From CF-118 sp035689345 (GTDB lineage Bacteria; Chloroflexota; Dormibacteria; Dormibacterales; Dormibacteraceae): DNA of 64,000 bases. A model generated the notes under the pieces. The model made no database searches, had not been told where the DNA came from, and was given only the letters and a program-made list of their open reading frames with translations. Position 1 is the stretch's first letter, and the number at the start of each line of letters is the position of its first letter. The position numbers were made by a program, and so were the translations under genes. The stretch spans positions 1 through 64,000 of the forward strand of contig DASSLR010000036.1 in assembly GCA_035689345.1 (NCBI GenBank), in the 5' to 3' direction. Shown piece after piece: positions 56,076 through 64,000 of the stretch.

Positions 56076-56081
56076 TAGAAT
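56076..56081 (+). promoter_or_regulatory. -10 box (TAGAAT) of the GAF/HD-GYP gene
   Basis: TAGAAT lies 11 bases before the GTG at 56093, giving a leader of about four bases. No Shine-Dalgarno precedes the GTG. Confidence 0.5.
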
Positions 56082-56092
56082 TTCGAACCGCG

Positions 56093-59000
56093 GTGGCACA
56101 GCGAGCGTCTTTCGCCATGAGGATCGTGTTCTCGGGCGCGGCGGGGGTGCTGATCCTCTCCGGGGCTTCGATGAGCGCGGGCGTCGGCCGTCCGGGGTCG
56201 GACGTGATCGTGCCCGCGATCGCCGGGCTGATGGCCGCCATCGCCGGCGCGACTTACTTCGAGTGGACCATCGCCGGGCCCATGGCCGTCGGGTCGCTGC
56301 TGGTATGCCTGTTGTCGGTCCACTTCAACTTCACCAACCCGAACCTGCCCTTCCAGCTGGGCGGGCTTTTGCTCCTCGCGCTCGGCGGTATCACCGGCGT
56401 CACCGCGTACCGCAGCTTCAGCGGCGCCCTGGCCCACGATCAGCAGTCGCTCGCCGACCTGCAGGCTCAGCTCGAGGAGAAGCACCGCGCCTTCATGGTC
56501 GCGACGCAAGATTCGGAAGGGGCGGCGCAGCCCGGTGACGCCGCGGCCCTCACCGCGCGGCTCGCGCAGCAGCTCGGCGCCACTCTCGCGTGCGACTACC
56601 TCGTCTCGGCCGACGGCAGGCAATACGTTCCGCAACCGCCCGGCGTCGGGCTCGGCCGTCTGCACCCGCAACCGGTGACCAGAGGCGCTGCGACCGCGGG
56701 TCCGCTGCTCTCGGCGATCGACGCGGGCAGGGATTACGTCGGCGCCGACAAGGCAAGCCTCCTCGAGCTCGTCAACTATGTCCCCGACGAGCTCGCGGTG
56801 GAAGGCCTGCTCGCGCTGCCGATGCTCATCGGTGAGCGCGTCGGCGGTTTCATCCTGCTGGGCAACAAGCCCGGCGGGTTCACCGACGACGACCGGCGCC
56901 TCGGCATGACCCTGATCCGTCGCGCGGGCACCCAACTGGCGAGCGCGCATGCGGTGGCGCTGAGCCAGCGCGAGTCCGAGCGCTACACGTTCATGAACGA
57001 GCTGGTGACCGAGGCTTCCGGCAAGACGATGAAGGAAGTCCTGACCCTCGTCCTCGACCGCATGGGCCGCGTCGTCCGCTATGACTCGGGTCGGGTCGCG
57101 CTGTTTCAGCCGGATGACACGTATGAGTACATCGACGGCAAAGATGCACCCGCGCCGGTGGAGGGACCGATGGCCCGCGTGCGCAAAGGTGAAACCGTCA
57201 TCCGCAGCCACGCTTCGGCCGACGACGGCATATTCAGCGGGCTGGCGCCGAGCACCACCGCCCGCACCGTGAACGAGTTGCTGGCACCCATTCGGGGCAA
57301 AGAAGGCGTGCTCGGGGTCATCTGCCTCGGGCGCACCGCGAGCACCGGCTTCAATCAGCTGGACGCCTCCGCGCTGGAACAGCTCGGCTCGATGGCGGGC
57401 GTCGCGGTCGAGAACTCTCGCATCCTGGCGACCGTCACCGGCCAGGCGTCCAAGCTCGACACCGCGCTCGACGCCCTCGGTGAGATCTCGCAAGCGCTGA
57501 CCACGGTCACGCAGGGATCCAACGTCCTCGAGCAGAAGACCCTGGAGACCGCCACGCGCGTCACGGGCGCAAGCGCGGCGATGCTCACAAGGACGAGCCC
57601 CAAGGGCACTCAGCGAGTGATCATGTCCCTCGGCTTCCCGGTCGAGGTCGAGAAGATGGAGTTCGACAACGGCCAGGGGATCGTCGGCGCCGTGATGCTG
57701 AGCCAGAGCGTGACGGCGCTCGCGGACATCACCGCCAGCTTCGACCTGAGCTCGCCTCCCGACTTGAAGGCATATGGGCTGCGCTCGGCGCTGTGCACCC
57801 CAATGCTGGAAAACGGCGAGCTGTGGGGCACCCTGAGCGTGTTCGACGTCCGTCCTCGGGAGTGGACCGAAGACGACCAGCGCGTGCTGGCGACCCTCGG
57901 CAACCAGGGCGTCGTCGCGGTGCGCAACGCCGAGCTGTATGACGACAACCAGCGCAGCATCTGGGAGCTCAAGAACCTGCAGGAGGCGCTGCAGGCCGCG
58001 ACCTCGACGCTCGACCTGAACCAGGTGCTGCAGCAGGTGCTGGCCGGTGCGGCCAAAGCTTCGGCCGCGCAGATCGGCTGCCTAGCGCTGGCGGACGGCG
58101 GCCGGCTCATCCTCAAGGGCGGGTTCGGCACCGACTCCAAGACCGCCGAGAAGCTGGCGCTCGGCCTGGGCGGCGACATCTGCAAGCAGGTCATGAGCTC
58201 GGGGCAGCCGTTCATGGAGGCCATGGAGCGCAAGCCGGGCACCGACAGCCCGCTGAATCCCCGCGCCGTGCTGTGCGTGCCGATCACGCTGCGCGGCAAG
58301 CCGCTCGGTGTTCTGTTCCTCGCCAACTACCAGGCGGGTCGCGTGTTCACGCAGGACCACCGCAACCTCGTGACCGAGCTGGCGACCCAGGCGGCCGTCG
58401 CGATCGACAACGCCACTTTGTTCAGGGACCGGCAGGACGCAATCTTCCAGTCCCTGGTCGCGCTGGCCAACGCGTCCGATGCTCGGGATCGCTACACCGC
58501 CGGCCACTCGCAGCGTGTGACCCAGTACGCGCTGATGATCGCGCGCCAGATGAAGTACTCACCCAAGGACCAGGAGGCCTGGCAGAGGCTCGAGCGCGGC
58601 GTGCGCATTCACGACATCGGCAAGATCGGCGTGCCGGACGCTGTGCTCACCAAGCCCGGCAAGCTCACGGACGAAGAGTTCGCCCTGATGAAGGCGCACA
58701 CCACGATTGGCTTCAACATCCTGCGCGACCTGAAGATGCTGACCGACGAGCTCGTCATCGTGCGCTCGCACCACGAGCGTTATGACGGCAAGGGCTACCC
58801 CGACCGCAAGAAGGGCGACGAGCTGCCGATCTTCGCGTGGATCGCAAGCGCCGCCGACGCGATCGACGCCATGACCTCAGACCGCCCCTACCGCAAGGGC
58901 ATGTCGCTGGAGGTCGCCATCGACCAGGTGCGCCAGGGAGCCGGGACCCACTTTCATCCCGACGTGGCCGAGGCGGTGCTCGACGCCGCGCACAACGGCA

Positions 59001-59125
59001 CGCTCACGATCATCCCGCAGGAATCGCTGTACAAGGACGCGCCGGCGATCGGCGCCTTCGAGAACCCAGTGTCCGAGGATCCCACGCGACCGATGGCGCG
59101 CGCGAAGACCCCGACTCAGAACTAG
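56093..59125 (+). CDS. Membrane-anchored GAF x4 / HD-GYP c-di-GMP phosphodiesterase
   Basis: This is a 1010-residue signalling protein. About four N-terminal transmembrane helices (residues 10-115) precede a short coiled coil. Four GAF-like domains follow (about 150-300, 305-455, 460-620, 630-780), each ending with GV(V)AV-N-type motifs. The HD-GYP domain has HDIGK (H840, D841) and HHERYDGKGYP (H893-P903), so c-di-GMP hydrolysis is expected. GTG start with a near-leaderless promoter; an in-frame ATG eight codons later is possible. Divergent from rel. Two hairpins follow, the second a good terminator. It probably couples several small-molecule or redox signals to c-di-GMP levels, and so to pilus or biofilm behaviour. 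Confidence 0.9.
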   Translation: MAQRASFAMRIVFSGAAGVLILSGASMSAGVGRPGSDVIVPAIAGLMAAIAGATYFEWTIAGPMAVGSLLVCLLSVHFNFTNPNLPFQLGGLLLLALGGITGVTAYRSFSGALAHDQQSLADLQAQLEEKHRAFMVATQDSEGAAQPGDAAALTARLAQQLGATLACDYLVSADGRQYVPQPPGVGLGRLHPQPVTRGAATAGPLLSAIDAGRDYVGADKASLLELVNYVPDELAVEGLLALPMLIGERVGGFILLGNKPGGFTDDDRRLGMTLIRRAGTQLASAHAVALSQRESERYTFMNELVTEASGKTMKEVLTLVLDRMGRVVRYDSGRVALFQPDDTYEYIDGKDAPAPVEGPMARVRKGETVIRSHASADDGIFSGLAPSTTARTVNELLAPIRGKEGVLGVICLGRTASTGFNQLDASALEQLGSMAGVAVENSRILATVTGQASKLDTALDALGEISQALTTVTQGSNVLEQKTLETATRVTGASAAMLTRTSPKGTQRVIMSLGFPVEVEKMEFDNGQGIVGAVMLSQSVTALADITASFDLSSPPDLKAYGLRSALCTPMLENGELWGTLSVFDVRPREWTEDDQRVLATLGNQGVVAVRNAELYDDNQRSIWELKNLQEALQAATSTLDLNQVLQQVLAGAAKASAAQIGCLALADGGRLILKGGFGTDSKTAEKLALGLGGDICKQVMSSGQPFMEAMERKPGTDSPLNPRAVLCVPITLRGKPLGVLFLANYQAGRVFTQDHRNLVTELATQAAVAIDNATLFRDRQDAIFQSLVALANASDARDRYTAGHSQRVTQYALMIARQMKYSPKDQEAWQRLERGVRIHDIGKIGVPDAVLTKPGKLTDEEFALMKAHTTIGFNILRDLKMLTDELVIVRSHHERYDGKGYPDRKKGDELPIFAWIASAADAIDAMTSDRPYRKGMSLEVAIDQVRQGAGTHFHPDVAEAVLDAAHNGTLTIIPQESLYKDAPAIGAFENPVSEDPTRPMARAKTPTQN

Positions 59126-59147
59126 CTTCTAACTCAGTGGAGCTCTA

Positions 59148-59166
59148 GGCCGGATTCACTCCGGCC
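59148..59166 (+). terminator. Hairpin after the GAF/HD-GYP gene
   Basis: GGCCGGA (59148-59154) and TCCGGCC (59160-59166) pair perfectly around TTCAC, 22 bases after the stop codon. No T-run follows; it may be a first, weak terminator. Confidence 0.45.
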
Positions 59167-59220
59167 GTCACCAGGCGCTCCACAAGTGCACGCGGGCAAG
59201 GTGTCACTCGGTGGGGGCTC

Positions 59221-59250
59221 CACGGGGGAGGTCGATTGACTTCCCCCGTG
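59221..59250 (+). terminator. Rho-independent terminator
   Basis: CACGGGGGA (59221-59229) pairs with TCCCCCGTG (59242-59250); the stem continues through one G-T pair and GTC/GAC to a GATT loop, 13 pairs in all. It is followed by CCTTTT on the plus strand. It terminates the GAF/HD-GYP transcript and could also serve proS on the other strand. Confidence 0.75.
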
Positions 59251-59254
59251 CCTT

Positions 59255-60724
59255 TTAGTAGGCCTTGGCCAGTGCGACGCGCATGGTCGCGGGCTTGCCG
59301 CACACGAAGCACTTGCCCGATGGCCCGGCGCTCTCATCGATGGTGCGGATAGTCACGCCACCGGCCTCGGTTTTGACCCGGCCCTCCTCCGCCTCTTCCC
59401 CGCACCAGTCAACCCAGGCGAACCCGCCGCGCTCGCGAAAGTGCGCGATCACCTCGTCGAGCGTGCCGAGCTCGAACGTGTTCGCGCGCTGAAATTCCAG
59501 CGCGCGCTCGAACAGCCGCTTCTGGAACGTTTCCAGCTCCGACTCGAGCGCAGCGCCGATTCCGGTCACGGGCAGCGCCCTGCGCCCGCGCGACAGACGG
59601 TCCACAAGCTCGACCTGGCCGGCGTCCACGTCGCGACCGCCGACGTTGAGCCTGATGGGCACGCCTTTGAGCTCCCAGTGCGCGTACTTGTCGCCGGGTC
59701 GGTCGTCGCGCCAGTCGACGCGAAAGCGGATGCCGGCGGCCTTCAACTCTGGCGACCATCGGTTGATGAACGTCTCCACCTTGTTGCGGCTCTCGGAGTC
59801 CCGAAAGATGGGCACGATCACGACCTGGACCGGCGCCACCTTCGGAGGCACGATCAGGCCCGAATCGTCGCCGTGCGCCATGACGATCGCGCCGACCATG
59901 CGCGTGCTGATGCCCCAGGACGTCGAGTAGCAGAGCTCGCGCTCGTTGTCCCTGTTGGAGAACGAGATGTCGTAGGCACGGGCGAAGTTCTGGCCGAAGT
60001 AGTGCGACGTGCCCATCTGCAGCGCGAGGCCGTCGCGCATGAGGCCTTCGATGGTGAGCGTGTGCACCGCGCCGGGAAATGTCTCGGCCGGCGACTTCTT
60101 CCCTGCGAGCACCGGCACGGCGAGCCAGTCCTCGGCGATCGAGCGGTAGTAGCCGAGGATGAGATCCGCCTCATCCACAGCCTCCTGCGCCGAGGCGTGG
60201 AACGTGTGGCCCTCCTGCCACCAGAACTCGCGGCTGCGCAGGAAGAGACGGGAGCGCATCTCCCAGCGCATGACGCTGTTCCACTGGTTGGTCAGCTTGG
60301 GCAGGTCGCGGTGGCTCTGGATGTACCGCCGGATGATGTGGCCGATGATCGTCTCGGACGTCGGCCTCACGGCCAGTGGCTCCTCGAGCTCCTCCATCGC
60401 GGCCCCGGCCTTCGTCACCCACGCCACCTCGGGCCCGAAGCCTTCGATGTGCTCCGCTTCCTTGACCAGCAGGTCGCGAGGGATCAACAGCGGGAAGGCC
60501 CAGTTCTCGTGGCCGCTCTCCTTGATCATGTCGTCGAAGGCGCGCGTGATCGCCTCCCACATCGCCCAGCCGTAAGGGCGCACGACCATCATGCCGCGCA
60601 CGCCGGACCAGTCCGCCAGCTCCGCCTTGCGGACGACGTCGGTGTACCAGCGGTCGAAGTCGACGGACATCTTGGTGATGTCCTTCACGAAATCCTGCTG
60701 CTCTTCCACTGAGGTCTCTTTCAT
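59255..60724 (-). CDS. proS: Prolyl-tRNA synthetase, archaeal/eukaryotic type
   Basis: ProRS charges tRNA-Pro. The 489-residue class II enzyme is the ProS-type-3 form: it lacks the bacterial INS editing domain between motifs 2 and 3 and has the extra C-terminal domain with a zinc-ribbon-like CFVCGKPA. It has motif 1 around RGMMVVRPYGWAMWEAI, RPTSETIIGHIIRRYI, WWQEGHTFHAS and DDSGLIVPPKVAPVQVVIVP. ATG start with GGGAG nine bases upstream. This type occurs in scattered bacteria, including actinobacterial and Chloroflexi lineages. It follows ispG by 62 bases with a hairpin between. Confidence 0.95.
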   Translation of the reverse strand: MKETSVEEQQDFVKDITKMSVDFDRWYTDVVRKAELADWSGVRGMMVVRPYGWAMWEAITRAFDDMIKESGHENWAFPLLIPRDLLVKEAEHIEGFGPEVAWVTKAGAAMEELEEPLAVRPTSETIIGHIIRRYIQSHRDLPKLTNQWNSVMRWEMRSRLFLRSREFWWQEGHTFHASAQEAVDEADLILGYYRSIAEDWLAVPVLAGKKSPAETFPGAVHTLTIEGLMRDGLALQMGTSHYFGQNFARAYDISFSNRDNERELCYSTSWGISTRMVGAIVMAHGDDSGLIVPPKVAPVQVVIVPIFRDSESRNKVETFINRWSPELKAAGIRFRVDWRDDRPGDKYAHWELKGVPIRLNVGGRDVDAGQVELVDRLSRGRRALPVTGIGAALESELETFQKRLFERALEFQRANTFELGTLDEVIAHFRERGGFAWVDWCGEEAEEGRVKTEAGGVTIRTIDESAGPSGKCFVCGKPATMRVALAKAY

Positions 60725-60767
60725 CTCAATCGGCTCCCAAGTATCGACGTGATGAGTTCACACGCAC

Positions 60768-60787
60768 GCCCGCGCGCCGGCGCGGGC
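60768..60787 (-). terminator. 8-bp hairpin at the ispG stop
   Basis: GCCCGCGC (60768-60775) and GCGCGGGC (60780-60787) form a perfect stem with a four-base loop that begins within the ispG stop codon and lies upstream of proS. No T-run; it may reduce read-through into proS. Confidence 0.45.
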
Positions 60788-61914
60788 TAGCTCGGGAGCG
60801 GGGCCGCGGGGGCGTGCTCGGCCGCGATCGCGTCGATCTCGGCCAGCAGCACTTGCAGGAGGTCTTCCTGGGGCACCGTGCGGTACAGCTTACCTTTCTT
60901 GAAGATCACTCCCTTGCCGCGGCCGCCGGTCACACCGATGTCGGCGTGGCGCGCTTCGGCCGGGCCGTTCACGACGCAGCCCATCACCGCGACAGTGATC
61001 GGCACCTTGAGCGCGGCGATGTGCGCCTCGACCGCCTTCACGGTGGGCACCATGTCGTACTCGAGCCTTCCGCACGTCGGGCAGGCCACCAGGGTCGCGC
61101 TCTCGTTGCGGAACGCGAGCGTCTTCAAGATCTCGTGCGCGACGCGCACCTCCTCCCGCGGATCCGACGTGGCGAGCGAGACGCGGATCGTGTCGCCGAT
61201 GCCTTCGCTCAGGAGGATGCCCATGCCGACCGCGCTGCGGATGCTGCCTGCCTGCACCGGGCCGGACTCGGTCACGCCCAGGTGGATCGGGTAAGGGCGC
61301 GCGGCGGCGAACTTGCGGTTCGCGAGCACGTTGGTCCAGACGTCGGTGGCCTTGAGCGAGACCTTGACGTACCCGGGGCCGTAGTCGAGGTCCTCGAGGA
61401 TCTTGCAGTGCCCCAGCGCCACCTCGACCATGCGGTCCGCCGTCTGCTCGCGATCGTCGCGGTTGATCTGGTGCTGCTCGCGCATGCTCTTGTGCACCTC
61501 TTCGGGCAGCGACCCTGCGTTGACGCCGATACGAAACGGGATCTGCCGTTCCTTGGCCGCGGTGACGACCTTCACGACCTTGTCGCGGTCGGGGATGTTG
61601 CCGGGGTTGAGGCGCAGGCAGTGCACGCCCGCCTCGATGGCCATCAGCGCGAGCGTGTGGTCGTAGTGGATGTCGGCGATGACCGGCAGCGGCGAGCCTT
61701 TGACGATCTCCTTCAGGGCCTCGGCCGCCTCTTTGTCAGGCACCGCGGGACGCACGATCTCGCAGCCGGCTTCCTTCAGCTCGTGGATCTGGCGCAGCGT
61801 CGCCTTGACGTCGCGCGTGTCCGTCTTGGTCATGGTCTGCACGGCGATGGGCGCCGCGCCTCCGATGACGACGCCTCCGACGTTGACCGGGATGGATTTA
61901 CGCCGCGTGACCAT
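60787..61914 (-). CDS. ispG: 4-hydroxy-3-methylbut-2-enyl diphosphate synthase
   Basis: IspG is the iron-sulfur enzyme that makes HMBPP in the MEP pathway. The 375-residue protein begins TRRKSIPVNVGGVVIGG and has PIAVQTMTKTDT, VPDKEAAEAL, ADIHYDH, NPGNI, FRIGVNAGSL, the cluster ligands CPTCGR and MGCVVNGP, and a C-terminal DIGVTGGRGKG. The ATG overlaps the upstream stop (TGATG), excluding the longer ORF. It follows dxr-rseP, the standard MEP/protease cluster. Confidence 0.96.
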   Translation of the reverse strand: MVTRRKSIPVNVGGVVIGGAAPIAVQTMTKTDTRDVKATLRQIHELKEAGCEIVRPAVPDKEAAEALKEIVKGSPLPVIADIHYDHTLALMAIEAGVHCLRLNPGNIPDRDKVVKVVTAAKERQIPFRIGVNAGSLPEEVHKSMREQHQINRDDREQTADRMVEVALGHCKILEDLDYGPGYVKVSLKATDVWTNVLANRKFAAARPYPIHLGVTESGPVQAGSIRSAVGMGILLSEGIGDTIRVSLATSDPREEVRVAHEILKTLAFRNESATLVACPTCGRLEYDMVPTVKAVEAHIAALKVPITVAVMGCVVNGPAEARHADIGVTGGRGKGVIFKKGKLYRTVPQEDLLQVLLAEIDAIAAEHAPAAPLPS

Positions 61915-62972
61915 CAGTGGACGCCGTTGAACTGTCCGGTGGCGATGCGCTGGATGTCGAGGAAGCTGATCACCACCGCAAGCGCAAGGAGCGCGACCAG
62001 GCCCCAGCGCTGGAAGTTGAGCTCGCTGTTGCGATCGAAGGGACGCCGGCGCAACCACTCGATGACCACGACCACGATCCGCCCCCCGTCGAGCGCCAGC
62101 AGTGGTAGCAGGTTGGTCACGCCGAGTGCCACCGACAGGATCGCAACCAGGACTATGTAGTCGTCGGGGCCCTGATTCACCGCGGTGTAGGTGACCGCCG
62201 CGATCCCGATTGGCCCGGTGAGACCCTCCTTGCCGAACAGCCCGCCGGGCACCTGGCCCGTCACCAGAGATTCAAGCCCCTGCCATATGACGTTGAACGC
62301 GGTGAGCGGGAAAGTGACCCCATCATGCAGCGCGGTCTGGAGCGTCTCGGTAGGCGTGATGAACACACCGATTCGGCAGGGCCCCGTACTGCAGTTCGGC
62401 GATACCTGGAGACTGAACCGCGTGCCGTCTGGATGGACACCCGTGATGACGACCGGGACACCCGCGCCGGCTGCCTTCTGCAGATCAGTGGCGGCCTTCA
62501 TCGGCGTTCCGTTGACAGTCCGGATGCTGTCTCCCGCTTGCAGCCCTGCAGCGGCGGCAGGCGAGTCCTTGACGATGGCGCCGATCTTGCCAGGGTCCGA
62601 GTTCACGTGTGTCAGATTCAGACCGGTTACCAGGAGCGCGGCCACGACGAAGTTGGCCATGGGACCGGCGAGCAGGATCGCGATTCGCTGCAGAGGGTTC
62701 TTGGAGTGGAAGCCGTTCGGCTCGTCGAAGTCGCCCGCCTCCATGCCTCCCATGCGCACGTAGCCGATGACGGGGATCAGCCGAATCGCATAGAGCGTGC
62801 CGTTGCGTGTCATCGACCAGAGCCTAGTGCCCGCCCCGATCGAGAATTCGATGACGTGAACCTTGAAAAGCTTGGCGAGGAGGAAATGGCCGGCCTCGTG
62901 GGGCGCGATCAGGAGCAAGAACATGCCCGCGATGGCGATGGCGACTACGACGGCGTTGAGGAGCCCGCTCAC
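61914..62972 (-). CDS. rseP: RseP/S2P-type intramembrane zinc metalloprotease
   Basis: This 352-residue membrane protease has the HEAGH active site (H25-E26-AGH29) in the first helix, a PDZ domain (GAIVKDSPAAAAGLQAGDSIRTVNGTPM) and the third-ligand motif NLLPLLALDGG near the end, as in RseP/YluC. It cleaves membrane-bound anti-sigma factors or signal-peptide remnants; its target here is not visible. GTG overlaps the dxr stop (GTGA). dxr-rseP-ispG is a common block. Confidence 0.95.
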   Translation of the reverse strand: MSGLLNAVVVAIAIAGMFLLLIAPHEAGHFLLAKLFKVHVIEFSIGAGTRLWSMTRNGTLYAIRLIPVIGYVRMGGMEAGDFDEPNGFHSKNPLQRIAILLAGPMANFVVAALLVTGLNLTHVNSDPGKIGAIVKDSPAAAAGLQAGDSIRTVNGTPMKAATDLQKAAGAGVPVVITGVHPDGTRFSLQVSPNCSTGPCRIGVFITPTETLQTALHDGVTFPLTAFNVIWQGLESLVTGQVPGGLFGKEGLTGPIGIAAVTYTAVNQGPDDYIVLVAILSVALGVTNLLPLLALDGGRIVVVVIEWLRRRPFDRNSELNFQRWGLVALLALAVVISFLDIQRIATGQFNGVH

Positions 62973-64000
62973 GCCTTCAGCCTACCGAAACTAACCCCGA
63001 GGTAATCCCGCGTCCAGCGATCCGCCTCGAGCACGTCCTCCAGCTCCTCGCCGCCCCCTGGAAAGGCGTGCAAAGCCCTCTCGACGGACGGGATGATCGC
63101 GCTGAAGGGCAGATCCCCGGAGAGGAAGGCCGCGACGGCCACCTCGTTGGCCGCGTTGAGCACGGCGGGCCTTCCGCCGCCGGCGGCGGCGGCCTCCCGG
63201 GCGAGGCGCACGGCCGGAAATCTCGTCTCGTCGAGCGCGTGGAACTCGAGGCCGGATAGCTCCTCGAGCGCCACCGGCGGCACGGCGTCCGGGAGCCGAT
63301 CCGGGTAGGCGAGCGCGACCGCGATCGGCAGGCGCATGTCCGGCCGGCCCAGCTGGGCCTTCAGCGACCCGTCGATGAACTCCACGACAGAGTGAACGAC
63401 GCTCTGGGGGTGGATGGATACGGCGATCTGGTCGAGCGGGATGCCGAAGAGGTGGTGCGCCTCGATCACTTCGAGGCCCTTGTTCATCAGGGTGGCCGAG
63501 TCGATGGTCACCTTCGGCCCCATCGACCATCGCGGATGGTTGAGCGCCTGCTCGACGGTGACGCGGTCCAGGTCGAGGTCGGGGTGCGCCCAGAACGGGC
63601 CGCCGGAGGCGGTGATCACGAGCCGGCGCACGTTCTCCCGCTGCTCGCCCCACAGGCACTGCCAGATCGCGCTGTGCTCGGAGTCGACCGGCCGGATGCC
63701 GCGCTCGCCCGCCGACTTCATGACGAGCGAACCGGCCATCACGAGCACTTCCTTGGTGGCCAGGGCGATCTCCTTGCCCGCCTTGAGCGCGGCCAGCGTC
63801 GGCCTCAGCGCACGCGCCCCGGGAATCGCGACCAGGACGAGATCGCAGCGCGGGTCGGTGACCATCGCCTCCACGCGGGCGTCGAAATCGGGATCCCCCG
63901 CCTGCCCCTGGATTACGTACTCGGCGCTGTGCGCGCTCGTACGCGTGCCTTCGGTCAGGCCGAACAGCTTCAGGCGCGATGGGTTGCGGTCGATGACGTC
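62969..64000 (-). CDS. dxr: 1-deoxy-D-xylulose 5-phosphate reductoisomerase, cut by window edge
   Basis: DXR makes MEP from DXP with NADPH. The visible part (344 codons) reads from DVIDRNPSRLKLFGLTE at the right edge through KEIALATKEVLVMAG, VDSEHSAIWQCL, ITASGGPFW, HPRWSMGPKVTIDSATLMNKGLEVIEAHHLFG and NAANEVAVAAFL to the C-terminus. The N-terminal NADP-binding GSTGS motif lies beyond base 64000, so the gene is incomplete only because of the window. An ATG at 63872-63874 is internal and not the start. Confidence 0.95.
   Translation of the reverse strand, partial: DVIDRNPSRLKLFGLTEGTRTSAHSAEYVIQGQAGDPDFDARVEAMVTDPRCDLVLVAIPGARALRPTLAALKAGKEIALATKEVLVMAGSLVMKSAGERGIRPVDSEHSAIWQCLWGEQRENVRRLVITASGGPFWAHPDLDLDRVTVEQALNHPRWSMGPKVTIDSATLMNKGLEVIEAHHLFGIPLDQIAVSIHPQSVVHSVVEFIDGSLKAQLGRPDMRLPIAVALAYPDRLPDAVPPVALEELSGLEFHALDETRFPAVRLAREAAAAGGGRPAVLNAANEVAVAAFLSGDLPFSAIIPSVERALHAFPGGGEELEDVLEADRWTRDYLGVSFGRLKA

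Noticed and set aside
1..64000. tRNA genes, CRISPR arrays and insertion sequences
   Set aside because: No T-loop consensus, repeat-spacer array, transposase motif or target-site duplication was noticed on either strand. A tRNAscan and IS search would be needed to be certain.

Overview
The window is a GC-rich, gene-dense bacterial chromosome segment with about 62 protein genes, almost all housekeeping. No rRNA or tRNA gene, CRISPR array, transposase, integrase or phage module was seen. The gene content suggests a monoderm of the Chloroflexota / Candidatus Dormibacterota / Actinomycetota neighbourhood. The signs are an Asp23-nusB-efp-aroQBK block, a SigB/F-type sigma factor next to an RsbW-like protein, an archaeal-type ProRS, a Tad pilus locus without an outer-membrane secretin, and many GTG/TTG starts. 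This placement is inference from gene content, not a computed phylogeny.

Layout. (1) 13-1091 (-): infC-rpmI-rplT, with infC starting at a rare ATC. (2) 1345-3644 (+): two tandem paralogous lipoproteins. (3) 3735-5498 (-): thrS without a TGS domain. (4) 5689-6282 (+): a DedA protein, converging on a minus-strand operon rsmI-metG-tatD-rsmA-MFS (11525 down to 6239). (5) dinG (-) and an AAA+ ATPase (+) diverge from an 88-bp spacer holding two -10-like boxes placed for leaderless transcripts. (6) 33688 down to 15753 (-): a 24-gene, roughly 18-kb run from alaS to plsC. It covers translation and tRNA charging, an FtsA-like ATPase with a bitopic membrane protein, shikimate synthesis (aroE, aroK, aroB, aroQ), a prepilin peptidase, EF-P, Asp23, NusB, TlyA, NAD kinase, ScpAB, RluB, Cmk and PlsC. 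(7) 40453 down to 33901 (-): hisS-aspS, a structured RNA that may be 6S RNA, small membrane proteins, an RsbW-like protein and sigma factor, a cupin protein and pdxH. (8) 40804-52177: a Tad pilus locus split over two strands. The motor ATPase cpaF lies between a HEAT-repeat protein and a hybrid histidine kinase (-); cpaE, tadE, a second TadE-like gene, a large TadG-like gene, cpaB, tadB and tadC are on (+). (9) 56008 down to 52253 (-): bifunctional rel, an SRPBCC-GNAT fusion and a metallo-beta-lactamase-fold hydrolase; divergently a 1010-residue membrane GAF x4 / HD-GYP protein (+). (10) 64000 down to 59255 (-): dxr (cut by the window edge), an RseP-type protease, ispG and proS.

How it works together. 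Most junctions are 1-14 nt overlaps (ATGA, GTGA, TTGA, TGATG), so translational coupling is pervasive. At several junctions the full protein family can only be encoded if translation starts at CTG or ATC (tatD, rluB, aroK, aroE, ruvX, plus the classical infC case). This is the most unusual feature of the window. The genes at the head of transcription units thrS, dinG, the AAA+ ATPase, hisS, a small membrane protein and the GAF/HD-GYP gene have TANNNT boxes 7-11 nt before the start codon, as expected for leaderless or near-leaderless mRNAs. Signalling genes (Rel for ppGpp, HD-GYP for c-di-GMP, a hybrid kinase, a SigB-like factor) are concentrated around the pilus locus.
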